From the NCBI GenBank assembly GCA_934320845.1, contig CAKRFU010000011.1, positions 33,595-97,594 on the forward strand: a stretch of DNA of 64,000 nucleotides, in the 5' to 3' direction. Under the pieces are notes generated by a model that worked only from the letters and a program-made list of their open reading frames with translations, was not told the origin of the DNA and ran no database searches. Of the stretch, positions 45,360 to 53,828 are shown one piece after another. Each line of letters opens with the position of its first letter. The first letter of the stretch is position 1. The stretch is from an uncultured Lachnospiraceae bacterium (GTDB lineage Bacteria > Bacillota > Clostridia > Lachnospirales > Lachnospiraceae). A program made the translations under genes and the position numbers.

Positions 45360-46751
45360 ATGAACTCAGCCGCAAAAACAAAAAGTTTTATAAAAAACAG
45401 ACTCAAAAGCAATATAATAAAAGGAACTCTCATACTTTCAGCCGCAAGCATTCTTTCACGCATAATAGGTTTTATATATAGAATATACCTCGCTGATATA
45501 CTCGGTGAACAGCTTCTTGGCACATACCAGCTTATATTTCCGATATATGTACTCTGTTTTACAATATATGGCGCCGGCATGCAAAGTGCCATATCACAGG
45601 TTGTAGCCACATTTTTAGGCAAATCAGATACAAACGTTAGTGATAAAACTAATACTCATCTTAAACAAAAAAATAATCTCACTCCAAACAACATCCTTTT
45701 AACAGGTATAATCATAAGCCTTACACTGGCATTGTCATTATCTGTTGTTATCAATTTAAATTCAAATTGGATAGCCTGCCATATTCTTATGGTACCCGAT
45801 TGTGACATATATCTTAAACTATTAACATACCTTTTTCCATTTTGCAGTATATCTGCCTGTATATGTGGTTTTCAATACGGACTCGAAAATGCAAAACCCC
45901 CCGCTATTGCCGGAATTATCGAACAATTCACACGAATTTTGTTTGTATTTATCGTACAGGGATTTTTCTCTGATAAAGAAATCTGCTGTCAGATAGCCGT
46001 ATACGGACTTACTGTAGGTGAATTTTTCGGTTTTATTTACAATATATATTCACTTAAAAATAAAACTCTTAAAAATAAAACCCTCACAAAAAGAAAAAAT
46101 AAGATTTCTTTTAATGAAAGTTTTAAAGTCCTCTTTCCCGTATTTATTTCACTTACGTCAATAAAACTGACAATCTCACTCTTACATAGTGTAGAATCCA
46201 TATTTATACCTGCCGCACTTGTAAAATATGGTTATACAATGAACGAAGCTCTAAGTGTATATGGTATATACTCAGGAATGGCTATGCCGTTTATACTTTT
46301 TCCGGCTACAATTACAATGGCAATATCCACAATGCTCCTTCCGGCAGTTTCAAAAGCACACTCAGCAGGAAACAAAAAGCAGATTAAAAAACTCATCCGA
46401 CGCACTTCCTATTTTTGTCTTGTAACAGGAATGTCTGCAACTGTTTTCTTCCTGCTTTTCGGAAATACCTGTGCAAATCTTTTCTTTCACAATGAACTTG
46501 CCGGCAGATACCTCACAATACTGTCCTTTTTGTGTCCGTTCTTATATCTTAATATGACTTACAGCAGTATATTAAACGGACTTGGCAAACCTCATATGAC
46601 TTTTGTCATAACTGTAATCTGCACCCTTATAAAGATTTTGTCACTTATATTCTTTGTTCCTGACTACGGAATGATAGCTTATATATTTGCATCTCTTGTA
46701 TCAGAAACTCTGCTTTGCGTTATGCTAAAGCATTATTGTAATCAGGGATAG
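45360..46751 (+). CDS. SpoVB/MurJ-like polysaccharide or lipid II flippase
   Basis: 463 residues, 12-14 membrane helices. It opens with KGTLILSAASILSRIIGFIYR and has the GAGMQSAISQVVA and GMAMPFILFPATITMAIS segments typical of the MVF/SpoVB group in the MOP superfamily, which move lipid-linked cell wall or spore cortex precursors outward. The start at 45360 follows GAGGA; an upstream ATG at 45333 has none. Its stop is only 13 bp from the end of the convergent pseudogene, so no terminator fits between. Confidence 0.88.
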   Translation: MNSAAKTKSFIKNRLKSNIIKGTLILSAASILSRIIGFIYRIYLADILGEQLLGTYQLIFPIYVLCFTIYGAGMQSAISQVVATFLGKSDTNVSDKTNTHLKQKNNLTPNNILLTGIIISLTLALSLSVVINLNSNWIACHILMVPDCDIYLKLLTYLFPFCSISACICGFQYGLENAKPPAIAGIIEQFTRILFVFIVQGFFSDKEICCQIAVYGLTVGEFFGFIYNIYSLKNKTLKNKTLTKRKNKISFNESFKVLFPVFISLTSIKLTISLLHSVESIFIPAALVKYGYTMNEALSVYGIYSGMAMPFILFPATITMAISTMLLPAVSKAHSAGNKKQIKKLIRRTSYFCLVTGMSATVFFLLFGNTCANLFFHNELAGRYLTILSFLCPFLYLNMTYSSILNGLGKPHMTFVITVICTLIKILSLIFFVPDYGMIAYIFASLVSETLLCVMLKHYCNQG

Positions 46752-46763
46752 GAATGTCGGTTC

Positions 46764-48565
46764 CTATCCCTGAACAATCAGAACTTCCTTACCTTTAAAC
46801 GCGAAACCATAATGTCTGATTTTCCCTTTTTTCACTCCCCTTTTTATAAGTTCCGCATCATAGTTTTTTCTTTTATCTGTCTTAATGCATTTTCAGCCGT
46901 TTCCTCTAAAGTATCTTCCTTCTTTGCATTAAAAACCTTAAACTCTATCACAACTCCAGGAAAGCTTTCATTATTTTTGTCTATAGGCTCAAGCATTATA
47001 TCATATCTTCCAAATCCACTTTCTCTATTTGAAGTTATAATATAATTATCTATCTGGTCTACCATTAACTCCAGCACAAAGCCGTGGTAAAAGCGCGATG
47101 ACCATTCCGTCATCGCATACAAGTTTGAACGACAGTTCAAACTTGAGCCATTAGCTGCTCCTTTACAGTCGCACCATGAGGCTAATTTTTCAGGTGTCTT
47201 TTTTTCAGATACTTTTTTCCCTGCATCAAATAAACTAAATGTATTTAACGCCACATCATTCATATACTCATTCATGCTCTCAATATCACCCACAAAAAGT
47301 GCTTTTATAAAATTATTATATGCGGATAATGATCTGTTAAACCATCCATTGAACATCTTTAAAAACATACTCCTTACTTCCCTGTTTGTAATTCTAAGTG
47401 AATATATCGGGAAGTCCAAAATCTCCCCCGTGTTGTCCTCGCTTTTAACAAATTCCACTTTTAAATAACCGCTTGCAAGCAACAGACTCCATACTGCATT
47501 TTCGTCCATATCAAGCTGGTCAAACACTATCTGCTCGTCAATGTATGTTTCTATACTTTCTCCGGAAATAAGTCTTTCCATCTGTTCTTTTATTTCTCCG
47601 GGAGCTGTCCTTATTAATTTATTCACAAGCGCATTGGAACTTGAGTCCGCCCAATAAAGCTTATATTTTTTTTCATCAAGAAAATTAGTTATTGACCAAG
47701 GATTATAAATATCTTTCTTGTCTCCAAACGTAAATCCATCATACCACGCTTTTACCTTCTCCTTCTCATCTGACATCCCCTGTTCCTCAAGCGCAGTAAA
47801 TACTTCTTCCTCAGTAAACCCAAATGCTGTATTATACTGATTTGATGTTGTTGTAACAACAACGAGATTATTTAAATCTGAAAAAATGCTTTCTTTTGAC
47901 ACCCTTGTAATTCCAGTCATTATACCCCGTTCAAGATAAGGATTTGTCTTAAATGCAGAGTTGAACAGACTCCTCGTAAGTGCTGTAAGCTCATTCCAGT
48001 AACCATTTACATATGCTTCCTGCATCGGTGTGTCATATTCATCAAGAAGAATTATCACTTTTTTTCCATAATACTTATACATAAAAATACAGAGTTTGTT
48101 CAATGATGTACTGATAATCGCATCAGACATACTCATACTGACACTTTTATAAAAAGCCTTCTCACTTTCACTTAATATATCACCCTCAAGCAAATATCCG
48201 TTTTCTTCATATAAGTCCAATATCTTTATACATATCTGCTGGCGTGCCATTTCAAAAGTATTTCCTTTAATTCCTGCAAAACTCAGAAATATCACAGGAT
48301 ATTTCCCTTGTAATTTCCTATACTTCTCGTCTTTCCAAATATCAAGTCCATCGAACAAATCGTTTCTGCCATGATATTTATTTGAAAAAAAACACTTTAG
48401 CATATCCATATTTAATGTTTTTCCAAAACGGCGTGGACGAGTAATAAGTGTCACATCGTCATCAGACTCTCACCAGTCTTTTATAAATTTTGTCTTGTCT
48501 ACATAAAAACATTTTTTCTTTCTGATATCTTCAAAACTTTGCTTTCCTATTGCTATTTTTTTCAT
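46764..48565 (-). pseudogene. Broken AAA/PD-(D/E)XK (DUF1703) gene, second copy
   Basis: Paralog of the gene at 15126-16823. It begins MKKIAIGKQSFEDI at 48565 after GGAGG. Three changes: codon 2 of a Trp-Trp pair reads TGA (48472-48470) where the intact copy has Trp; a 93-bp palindromic element sits in frame at 47093-47185; and one base is missing in an A-run near 46865, so the frame ends early while the expected C-terminus (YDAELIKRGVKK ... HYGFAFKGKEVLIV) is readable in the next frame down to 46764. A truncated product from GTG at 48454 would lack the N-terminus. Otherwise the P-loop RPRRFGKT and C-terminal FKVF motif remain. Confidence 0.85.
47093..47185. mobile_element. 93-bp palindromic element inserted in frame
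   Basis: Relative to the paralog, exactly 93 bp (31 codons) is added between codons for PEK and FYHG with no loss of flanking sequence. It comprises hairpin I GCGATGAC, CATTCC, GTCATCGC (47095-47116), hairpin II CAAGTTTGAAC, GACA, GTTCAAACTTG (47120-47145), and ATTAGC/GCTAAT (47150-47155 with 47181-47186). Size and two-hairpin-plus-tail plan resemble the 91-bp units at 29116-29388, and both tails contain TTACAG. Confidence 0.75.
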
Positions 48566-48852
48566 GATATCCCTCCACCACTAACCCTCTAACAATATTT
48601 TCTATGAAACACTTTTAATGTAAAAATATAATAACATTCTCCCATAACAAAGTAAAGACACCATCATATGAATTTCTAATCTGTATAAGTCCCATTTTCT
48701 TTTATGAATTTATGCATATATCTTTTTTTTCGTCTCTCCCTGTATTCTATATCCAAAGAGTATTACCACAAACTTTTATTATTAAAATAACCATTTTAAA
48801 TACATATCAACTTTTTGTATGACCTCAGGCTTTGGGTCTATAACCCATTTCT
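48566..48852. other. Intergenic, no gene seen
   Basis: AT-rich spacer between the pseudogene start and the metA terminator. I see no credible frame, RNA gene or repeat; the pseudogene promoter should lie at its left end. Confidence 0.5.
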
Positions 48853-48883
48853 AAAAAAAGGGAAGAATATTTCCACATTCTTC
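48853..48883 (-). terminator. metA terminator
   Basis: Minus strand GAAGAAT, 8-nt loop, ATTCTTC, then CCTTTTTTT. It lies ~175 nt after the metA stop; the intervening stretch has an 11-bp direct repeat (TTACGCCAATT twice) but no convincing gene. Confidence 0.75.
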
Positions 48884-49056
48884 TCATATTGGCACCATAC
48901 AATAGCTTTATTTTATTGTCTTTTGTCATTTATGCCACTAATTTTTATTTACGCCAATTTTACGCCAATTACCCATTGAAATATATATAATTTCATGGGA
49001 TTTTATAATTTTTAACATTTTGACAAAAACCTTATTTTGCGCTGTTTTCTCGGTTT

Positions 49057-49965
49057 CTAATCCCATGAATACGGTGTATTCTGATATACATAGTAATTAA
49101 GCCAATTGCTAAATAATGCGTTTGCTGCTCCCCGCCAGCGAAGTTTCGGTTTCTGCTCCGGATCATCATCGGGATAATAATTCTCAGGAACATCAATATC
49201 AAGTCCTTTTGCCTTATCCCTTTTATATTCTGAATCAAGTGTCATTCTATCGTACTCAAGATGACCAAGAACAAATACTTTTCTGCCATCATGAGATAAT
49301 AAAATAAGTTCTCCTGCCTCGTCTGATTCAGCAAGTACCGTCAAATCTTCACATGCAGCTATCTCATCATGACTAACTCCGGTGTGTCGTGAGTGCGGTG
49401 CATAAAATACATCATCAAATCCCCGTAACAAAGGCTCTTTTCTATGATGTACATTGTGTTCATATATTCCGAATTTTTTCTTTGGAAGCATATATTTGTG
49501 TATTCCAAAATGATAATAAAGTCCTGCCTGTGCTCCCCAGCATATGTGAAGTGTTGATGTGACATTTGTATTTGACCAATCCATTATCTTTGTAAGCTCA
49601 TCCCAATACTGAACATCCTCATATTCCATATGTTCAATCGGTGCTCCGGTAATTATCAAGCCATCAAATTTTTTATCTTTTACATCCTCAAATGTTTTGT
49701 AAAACTCATTTAAATGACTTGCCGGTGTATTTGTTCCAATATATGTTGCTGTTGTCAAAAAAGTTATCTCTATCTGAAGCGGTGTATTTGAAAGACTTCT
49801 AAGAAGCTGCACCTCTGTTTCTTCTTTTAGCGGCATTAAATTCAAAACTGCAATGTACAAAGGTCTTATATCCTGAGATACCGCCCTTGTCTCGTCCATC
49901 ATAAATATATTTTCCTTTTCCATTATCTTCTTTGCCGGAAGATTGTTTTGAACTTTAATTGGCAT
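49057..49965 (-). CDS. metA: Homoserine O-acyltransferase, predicted acetyl-CoA type
   Basis: 302 residues. First committed step of methionine synthesis. Class I amidotransferase-like fold with nucleophile Cys142 in HICWGAQAG and the catalytic His in LGHLEYDR. Residue 111 is Glu ([12 protein letters not shown]); in characterised MetA proteins Glu at this position goes with acetyl-CoA and Gly with succinyl-CoA, so O-acetylhomoserine is the likely product. Ribosome site AAAGGGG. The short upstream region has no SAM riboswitch that I can see. Confidence 0.94.
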   Translation of the reverse strand: MPIKVQNNLPAKKIMEKENIFMMDETRAVSQDIRPLYIAVLNLMPLKEETEVQLLRSLSNTPLQIEITFLTTATYIGTNTPASHLNEFYKTFEDVKDKKFDGLIITGAPIEHMEYEDVQYWDELTKIMDWSNTNVTSTLHICWGAQAGLYYHFGIHKYMLPKKKFGIYEHNVHHRKEPLLRGFDDVFYAPHSRHTGVSHDEIAACEDLTVLAESDEAGELILLSHDGRKVFVLGHLEYDRMTLDSEYKRDKAKGLDIDVPENYYPDDDPEQKPKLRWRGAANALFSNWLNYYVYQNTPYSWD

Positions 49966-50086
49966 ATTTAACGCCCCTTTCCTGTATTATATATTATATA
50001 TTATTTATATTCTATCCCATTATTTGTTTAATAGCTAATCAATATATCAATTATTTGTTGTACCAGTGTGAACGGTAACTATTATA

Positions 50087-52042
50087 CTACAATTTAACAG
50101 AAAACATATCAATAAATTCATCTTCTGTAATTATTTTAACACCAAGTTCTTTTGCTTTTTTATTTTTTGATGAATTACTTGTGCTGTCATTATTTATAAG
50201 ATACTTTGTTTTTGAAGTCACACTGCCCGTAACTTTTCCGCCTCTGCTCTCCACAAGTTCTTTTACCGCACCTCTGTTTGGAAAATGCTTAACTGAACCT
50301 GTTATAACAAAATTCATTCCTTCCATATCATTTTGAACAGATAACTCCTCATCTTCCATTTTAACAACTTTAAGTAAATCATCGACCACATGATTGTTAT
50401 TTTCATTTTCAAAAAAGCGTACAAACGAGTCTGCTAATACTTCTCCGACTCCGTCAATCTCAATAAGTTCTTCTCTTGAAACTTTTCTTATTTTATCAAA
50501 ATCATTATCAAATGCTTTGCATATCATCTTTGCATTCGAAAGACCTATACCTGAAATACCAAGACTGTATATAAACTTTGCTGTAGTTGTCACCTTCGCT
50601 GCATCTGCTGCCTTTATAAGATTTTCATAGGACTTTTCTCCAAAACCTTCCATTGATATAATCTCATCCTTATACTGCTCAAGTTTAAATAAATCAGCAA
50701 GCTCATGCAGAAAACCTCTTGCTATAAATTTTTCAATCGTTGCCTCCGACATTCCGTCTATATTCATCGCATCTCTGCTCACAAACAAAGAAATTGATTT
50801 TATTTTCTTTGCCAGACAATCAGGATTTTCACAGAATAAAACTTCTACATCATTCTCTTTGTGAATAACGGTCTGTTCTCCACATACCGGACATTTGTCC
50901 GGTATCTCAAGACTGCCACTCTCTGTAAGATTTTCGGCTATCTGAGGTATTATCATATTCGCCTTATAAACCTCAATTTCATCCCCGATTCCAAGCTTTA
51001 ATTCCCTGACAATACTAATATTGTGCACACTCGCTCTGCTTACTGTAGTTCCCTCAAGTTCAACCGGCTCAAATATTGCAACAGGATTTATAAGCCCTGT
51101 TCTTGACGCACTCCATTCCATTTCCAAAAGTTTTGTCTTTGCCACTTCATCCGCCCATTTAAACGCAATGGCATTTCTGGGAAACTTTGCCGTTGAACCC
51201 AGTGAATCTCCATATGCTATATCATCATATAATAAAACAAGTCCATCTGACGGAAAATCATTTGTCTTTACTTTATCTGAAAACCACTCGACTGTTTCAG
51301 CTATGTTTTTTCTTGTAACAATCTTATATTCAACTACCTGAAATCCCTGTTTCCGCATAAACTCCATCTTATTTTTCTGAGAATTTTCAAAATCTACACC
51401 CTCTGCCTCAACAAGCGTAAACGCATATAACTCAACATTTCTCTTTGCTGTTATCTCATTATTCAGCTGTCTTACAGAACCGCTGCATAAGTTACGGGGA
51501 TTTTTATATTGTTCCTCTTCAGAAAGCGCTGCATTTATTTTTTCAAACTCAGAATATGTGATTATAGCTTCACCCCTTAGTACCATATGTCCTTTAAACG
51601 GTATACTGATTGGCAATTTTTTAAATACTTTAGCATTATTCGTGATAACTTCTCCAACTACGCCGTTCCCTCTTGTAACAGCATTTAAAAGCTGTCCGTT
51701 CTCATAAGTGAGCACTACTGTCAAGCCATCCATTTTCCATGATAAAAGCCCCTCTTTATCCCCAAGCCAGCTTTCGAGCTCATCAACCTGTTTTGTCTTA
51801 TCTAGAGAAAGCATTGGTGACGGATGAGTTTGTTTTGGAAGCTCACTTAAAACCTCATATCCAACTTTCTGCGTCGGACTTCCTGCAAGCACCAATCCAC
51901 TCTCTTTTTCAAGAGAATCAAGCTCATCATACAATTTATCATACTCAAAATTGCTCATTATCTCGTCTTTACCCTGATAATAAACAGCTGCTGCCCTATT
52001 TAGTATGTCAATAAGCTCTTTCATTCTGCCAATATCTGCCAT
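50087..52042 (-). CDS. ligA: NAD-dependent DNA ligase
   Basis: 651 residues. Adenylation Lys103 in SWKMDG, OB fold, Cys4 zinc finger (CPVCGE ... CENPDCLAKK), helix-hairpin-helix domain (SLGISGIGLSNAKMI, EIDGVGEVLADSF) and a C-terminal BRCT domain (EGMNFVITGSVKHFPNR to the end). Joins Okazaki fragments and repair nicks. Slightly shorter than the ~670-residue norm, mostly within loops. GGAGG ribosome site nine nt before ATG. All catalytic parts appear present. Confidence 0.96.
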   Translation of the reverse strand: MADIGRMKELIDILNRAAAVYYQGKDEIMSNFEYDKLYDELDSLEKESGLVLAGSPTQKVGYEVLSELPKQTHPSPMLSLDKTKQVDELESWLGDKEGLLSWKMDGLTVVLTYENGQLLNAVTRGNGVVGEVITNNAKVFKKLPISIPFKGHMVLRGEAIITYSEFEKINAALSEEEQYKNPRNLCSGSVRQLNNEITAKRNVELYAFTLVEAEGVDFENSQKNKMEFMRKQGFQVVEYKIVTRKNIAETVEWFSDKVKTNDFPSDGLVLLYDDIAYGDSLGSTAKFPRNAIAFKWADEVAKTKLLEMEWSASRTGLINPVAIFEPVELEGTTVSRASVHNISIVRELKLGIGDEIEVYKANMIIPQIAENLTESGSLEIPDKCPVCGEQTVIHKENDVEVLFCENPDCLAKKIKSISLFVSRDAMNIDGMSEATIEKFIARGFLHELADLFKLEQYKDEIISMEGFGEKSYENLIKAADAAKVTTTAKFIYSLGISGIGLSNAKMICKAFDNDFDKIRKVSREELIEIDGVGEVLADSFVRFFENENNNHVVDDLLKVVKMEDEELSVQNDMEGMNFVITGSVKHFPNRGAVKELVESRGGKVTGSVTSKTKYLINNDSTSNSSKNKKAKELGVKIITEDEFIDMFSVKL

Positions 52043-52131
52043 ACATCATTTCCTCCATAATATTAGTCAATACATCAAATATTTAATTTTCGTTGTACTA
52101 ATGCAATACCAAATATCTCATTAGTAAACTT

Positions 52132-52857
52132 TTATAACATTCTTTTCAATTCCGAAATTTCTTTTAATGTAAGCTTACGATACCGTCCTTTTTTTAATCC
52201 AGAAAGAGTTATATTCATTATTCTGTCTCGTCTAAGATGTACAACTCTGTATCCAAAGTATTCGCACATTCGTCTTATCTGTCTGTTTAATCCCTGAGTG
52301 AGTATTATATGAAAACTTTTATCATCTTCCCTCCACACTTTGCACGGCTTTGTCATGGTATCAAGTATAGGCACTCCTTCTCCCATTTTTCTCAAAAATT
52401 CATCCGTTATCTTGTGATCAACTTTAACAAAATATTCTTTTTCATGTCCATATCGGCTTCTTAATATTTTTTCCATTATATCACCCTGATTTGTCATGAG
52501 CAGGAGTCCCTCGGATGCCTGATCCAGTCTGCCAACCGGATATATTCTCTTATCATAATTTATATACTCTACAACATTTTTTATCTTCTCACCGTTTTCT
52601 TCTGTTGCCGTAGTACAGACTATTCCTTTCGGTTTGTAAAATGCCAGATATATTTCTTCTTCCTCTTTTTTAACACTTTTTCCGTCAAGAGTTACATCCT
52701 GTCCACCAACAACTTTTGCACCCGATACTGCAACAACACCGTCAATACATACTCTTCCCTGTTCAACCATTTTGTCTGCTTCACGTCTTGAACAAACACC
52801 TGCTTCACTAAGATATTTATTTATCCGCACTCCATTTGTACTTGTTTTTTCATCCAT
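52132..52857 (-). CDS. rluF: 23S rRNA pseudouridine synthase, RluB/RluF family
   Basis: 241 residues. N-terminal S4 RNA-binding domain (RINKYLSEAGVCSRREADKM), then the catalytic Asp in VGRLDQASEGLLLMTN and the C-terminal GLNRQIRRMCEYFGY motif of the RsuA/RluB/E/F group. The exact target uridine cannot be told from sequence alone; RluF-type is favoured by the short C-terminus. The start at 52857 was chosen since GGTGA precedes it; the frame extends to 52869 without a proper site. Five-nt spacing from the upstream gene's stop suggests co-transcription. Confidence 0.88.
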   Translation of the reverse strand: MDEKTSTNGVRINKYLSEAGVCSRREADKMVEQGRVCIDGVVAVSGAKVVGGQDVTLDGKSVKKEEEEIYLAFYKPKGIVCTTATEENGEKIKNVVEYINYDKRIYPVGRLDQASEGLLLMTNQGDIMEKILRSRYGHEKEYFVKVDHKITDEFLRKMGEGVPILDTMTKPCKVWREDDKSFHIILTQGLNRQIRRMCEYFGYRVVHLRRDRIMNITLSGLKKGRYRKLTLKEISELKRML

Positions 52858-52874
52858 ATATATCACCATGCCTT

Positions 52875-53510
52875 TCAGTATCCTGCACTTTTTAATTCAT
52901 CCAAAAACAGTCTGACCTGCTCATCCTTAGCTATAATATCTTTCATTCGTTTTTGAACAGAATCCTTCAATGAAACTACCTCTTCGCTTTTGTCCATATT
53001 TTGAATCTGTTTCTGTAAACTGCTGTCAATCTTTCCAAAAAAAATCTTATAATCTCCATCCTGCCTGACAACATAATATGACGCTAACGACGGCAGCTGC
53101 TGTTCTATATCAAACAATTTCATATCATAATATGCATAAACTCTGTATGTATCCTTTTTTTTACATTCCTTTATTATACACTTTATATTGCTGTATGATT
53201 CTACATACTGATTTTGTTTCAGTATTTTTTTTTCATCAATATATTCAGAGTCATTTACATATGTATTTATTGCAGAAATATCATCCGCAAGTTTAGCATT
53301 TAAGTACCCACTTATAAGGATTTCTATCTGTTCATTTACATCAGTCTGTGACACATCCTGCCGTGTTTTTTTTACTGTTGTTTTAGTTTTGTCTGATACC
53401 TCTTTTTGTACATCCGTTCCCATATCAGACAATATCGTATATATAACACAACTTCCAATCAACAGTACACCTATGATAAAAAAAACAATCATTTTTCTAT
53501 ACTTAATCAT
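52875..53510 (-). CDS. Membrane-anchored extracytoplasmic protein, function unknown
   Basis: 211 residues. One N-terminal membrane segment (~8-28) and a Lys/Thr-rich stalk (~35-60) lead to a mixed alpha/beta domain (~60-211) with YVESYSNIKCIIKECKKKDTYRVYAYYDMKL-like strands, similar in pattern to NTF2/SnoaL-like domains. That resemblance is my judgement of pattern, not a match. No Cys lipobox. The promoter at 53562-53590 faces it and mirrors that of the divergent tRNA. Confidence 0.75.
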   Translation of the reverse strand: MIKYRKMIVFFIIGVLLIGSCVIYTILSDMGTDVQKEVSDKTKTTVKKTRQDVSQTDVNEQIEILISGYLNAKLADDISAINTYVNDSEYIDEKKILKQNQYVESYSNIKCIIKECKKKDTYRVYAYYDMKLFDIEQQLPSLASYYVVRQDGDYKIFFGKIDSSLQKQIQNMDKSEEVVSLKDSVQKRMKDIIAKDEQVRLFLDELKSAGY

Positions 53511-53561
53511 AAAATTCTCTTTTCTAATTTACAACTTTATGCCTTCATTTCATAAAGTATA

Positions 53562-53590
53562 ATTTTAACACAACACAAAGTTATTGTAAA
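53562..53590 (-). promoter_or_regulatory. Promoter of the 52875-53510 gene
   Basis: Minus strand TTTACA (53590-53585), 17-bp spacer, TAAAAT (53567-53562). Its -35 region lies in a 13-bp inverted repeat shared with the tRNA promoter. Confidence 0.6.
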
Positions 53591-53677
53591 GTTAGCCTGA
53601 TGATTGTACCATTGTCGGCCGCACCATAAACCACACCCCTCAAATAATTTATATATGACCAAATCATCGCTAATCAC

Positions 53678-53706
53678 TTTACAATAACAATGTGGTATGC
53701 TAGAAT
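53678..53706 (+). promoter_or_regulatory. tRNA-Arg promoter
   Basis: TTTACA (53678-53683), 17-bp spacer, TAGAAT (53701-53706), 18 bp before the tRNA. Confidence 0.65.
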
Positions 53707-53724
53707 AATGAATTGTATTTATAC

Positions 53725-53797
53725 GCACTCGTAGCTCAGTGGATAGAGCAACAGCCTCCGGAGCTGTGTGTCGAGGGTTCGAATCTCTTCGAGTGCG
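53725..53797 (+). tRNA. tRNA-Arg (anticodon CCG)
   Basis: 73 nt, full cloverleaf: acceptor GCACTCG/CGAGTGC, D arm GCTC ... GAGC, anticodon stem ACAGC/GCTGT with loop CTCCGGA (anticodon CCG, reads CGG), T arm GAGGG/CTCTT around TTCGAAT, discriminator G. CCA is not encoded. The CGG codon is rare in these AT-rich genes. Confidence 0.95.
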
Positions 53798-53828
53798 TTT
53801 ATTTATTGTTATACCAATTTATCATTTA

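Noticed and set aside
48938..49018. 26-codon minus-strand frame between metA and its terminator
   Set aside because: Only a weak AAGG site 11 nt before ATG, no recognised family, and very short; it contains an 11-bp direct repeat (TTACGCCAATT) that may be chance.
49966..50086. SAM riboswitch upstream of metA
   Set aside because: The 121-bp region is AT-rich and lacks the conserved S-box elements.
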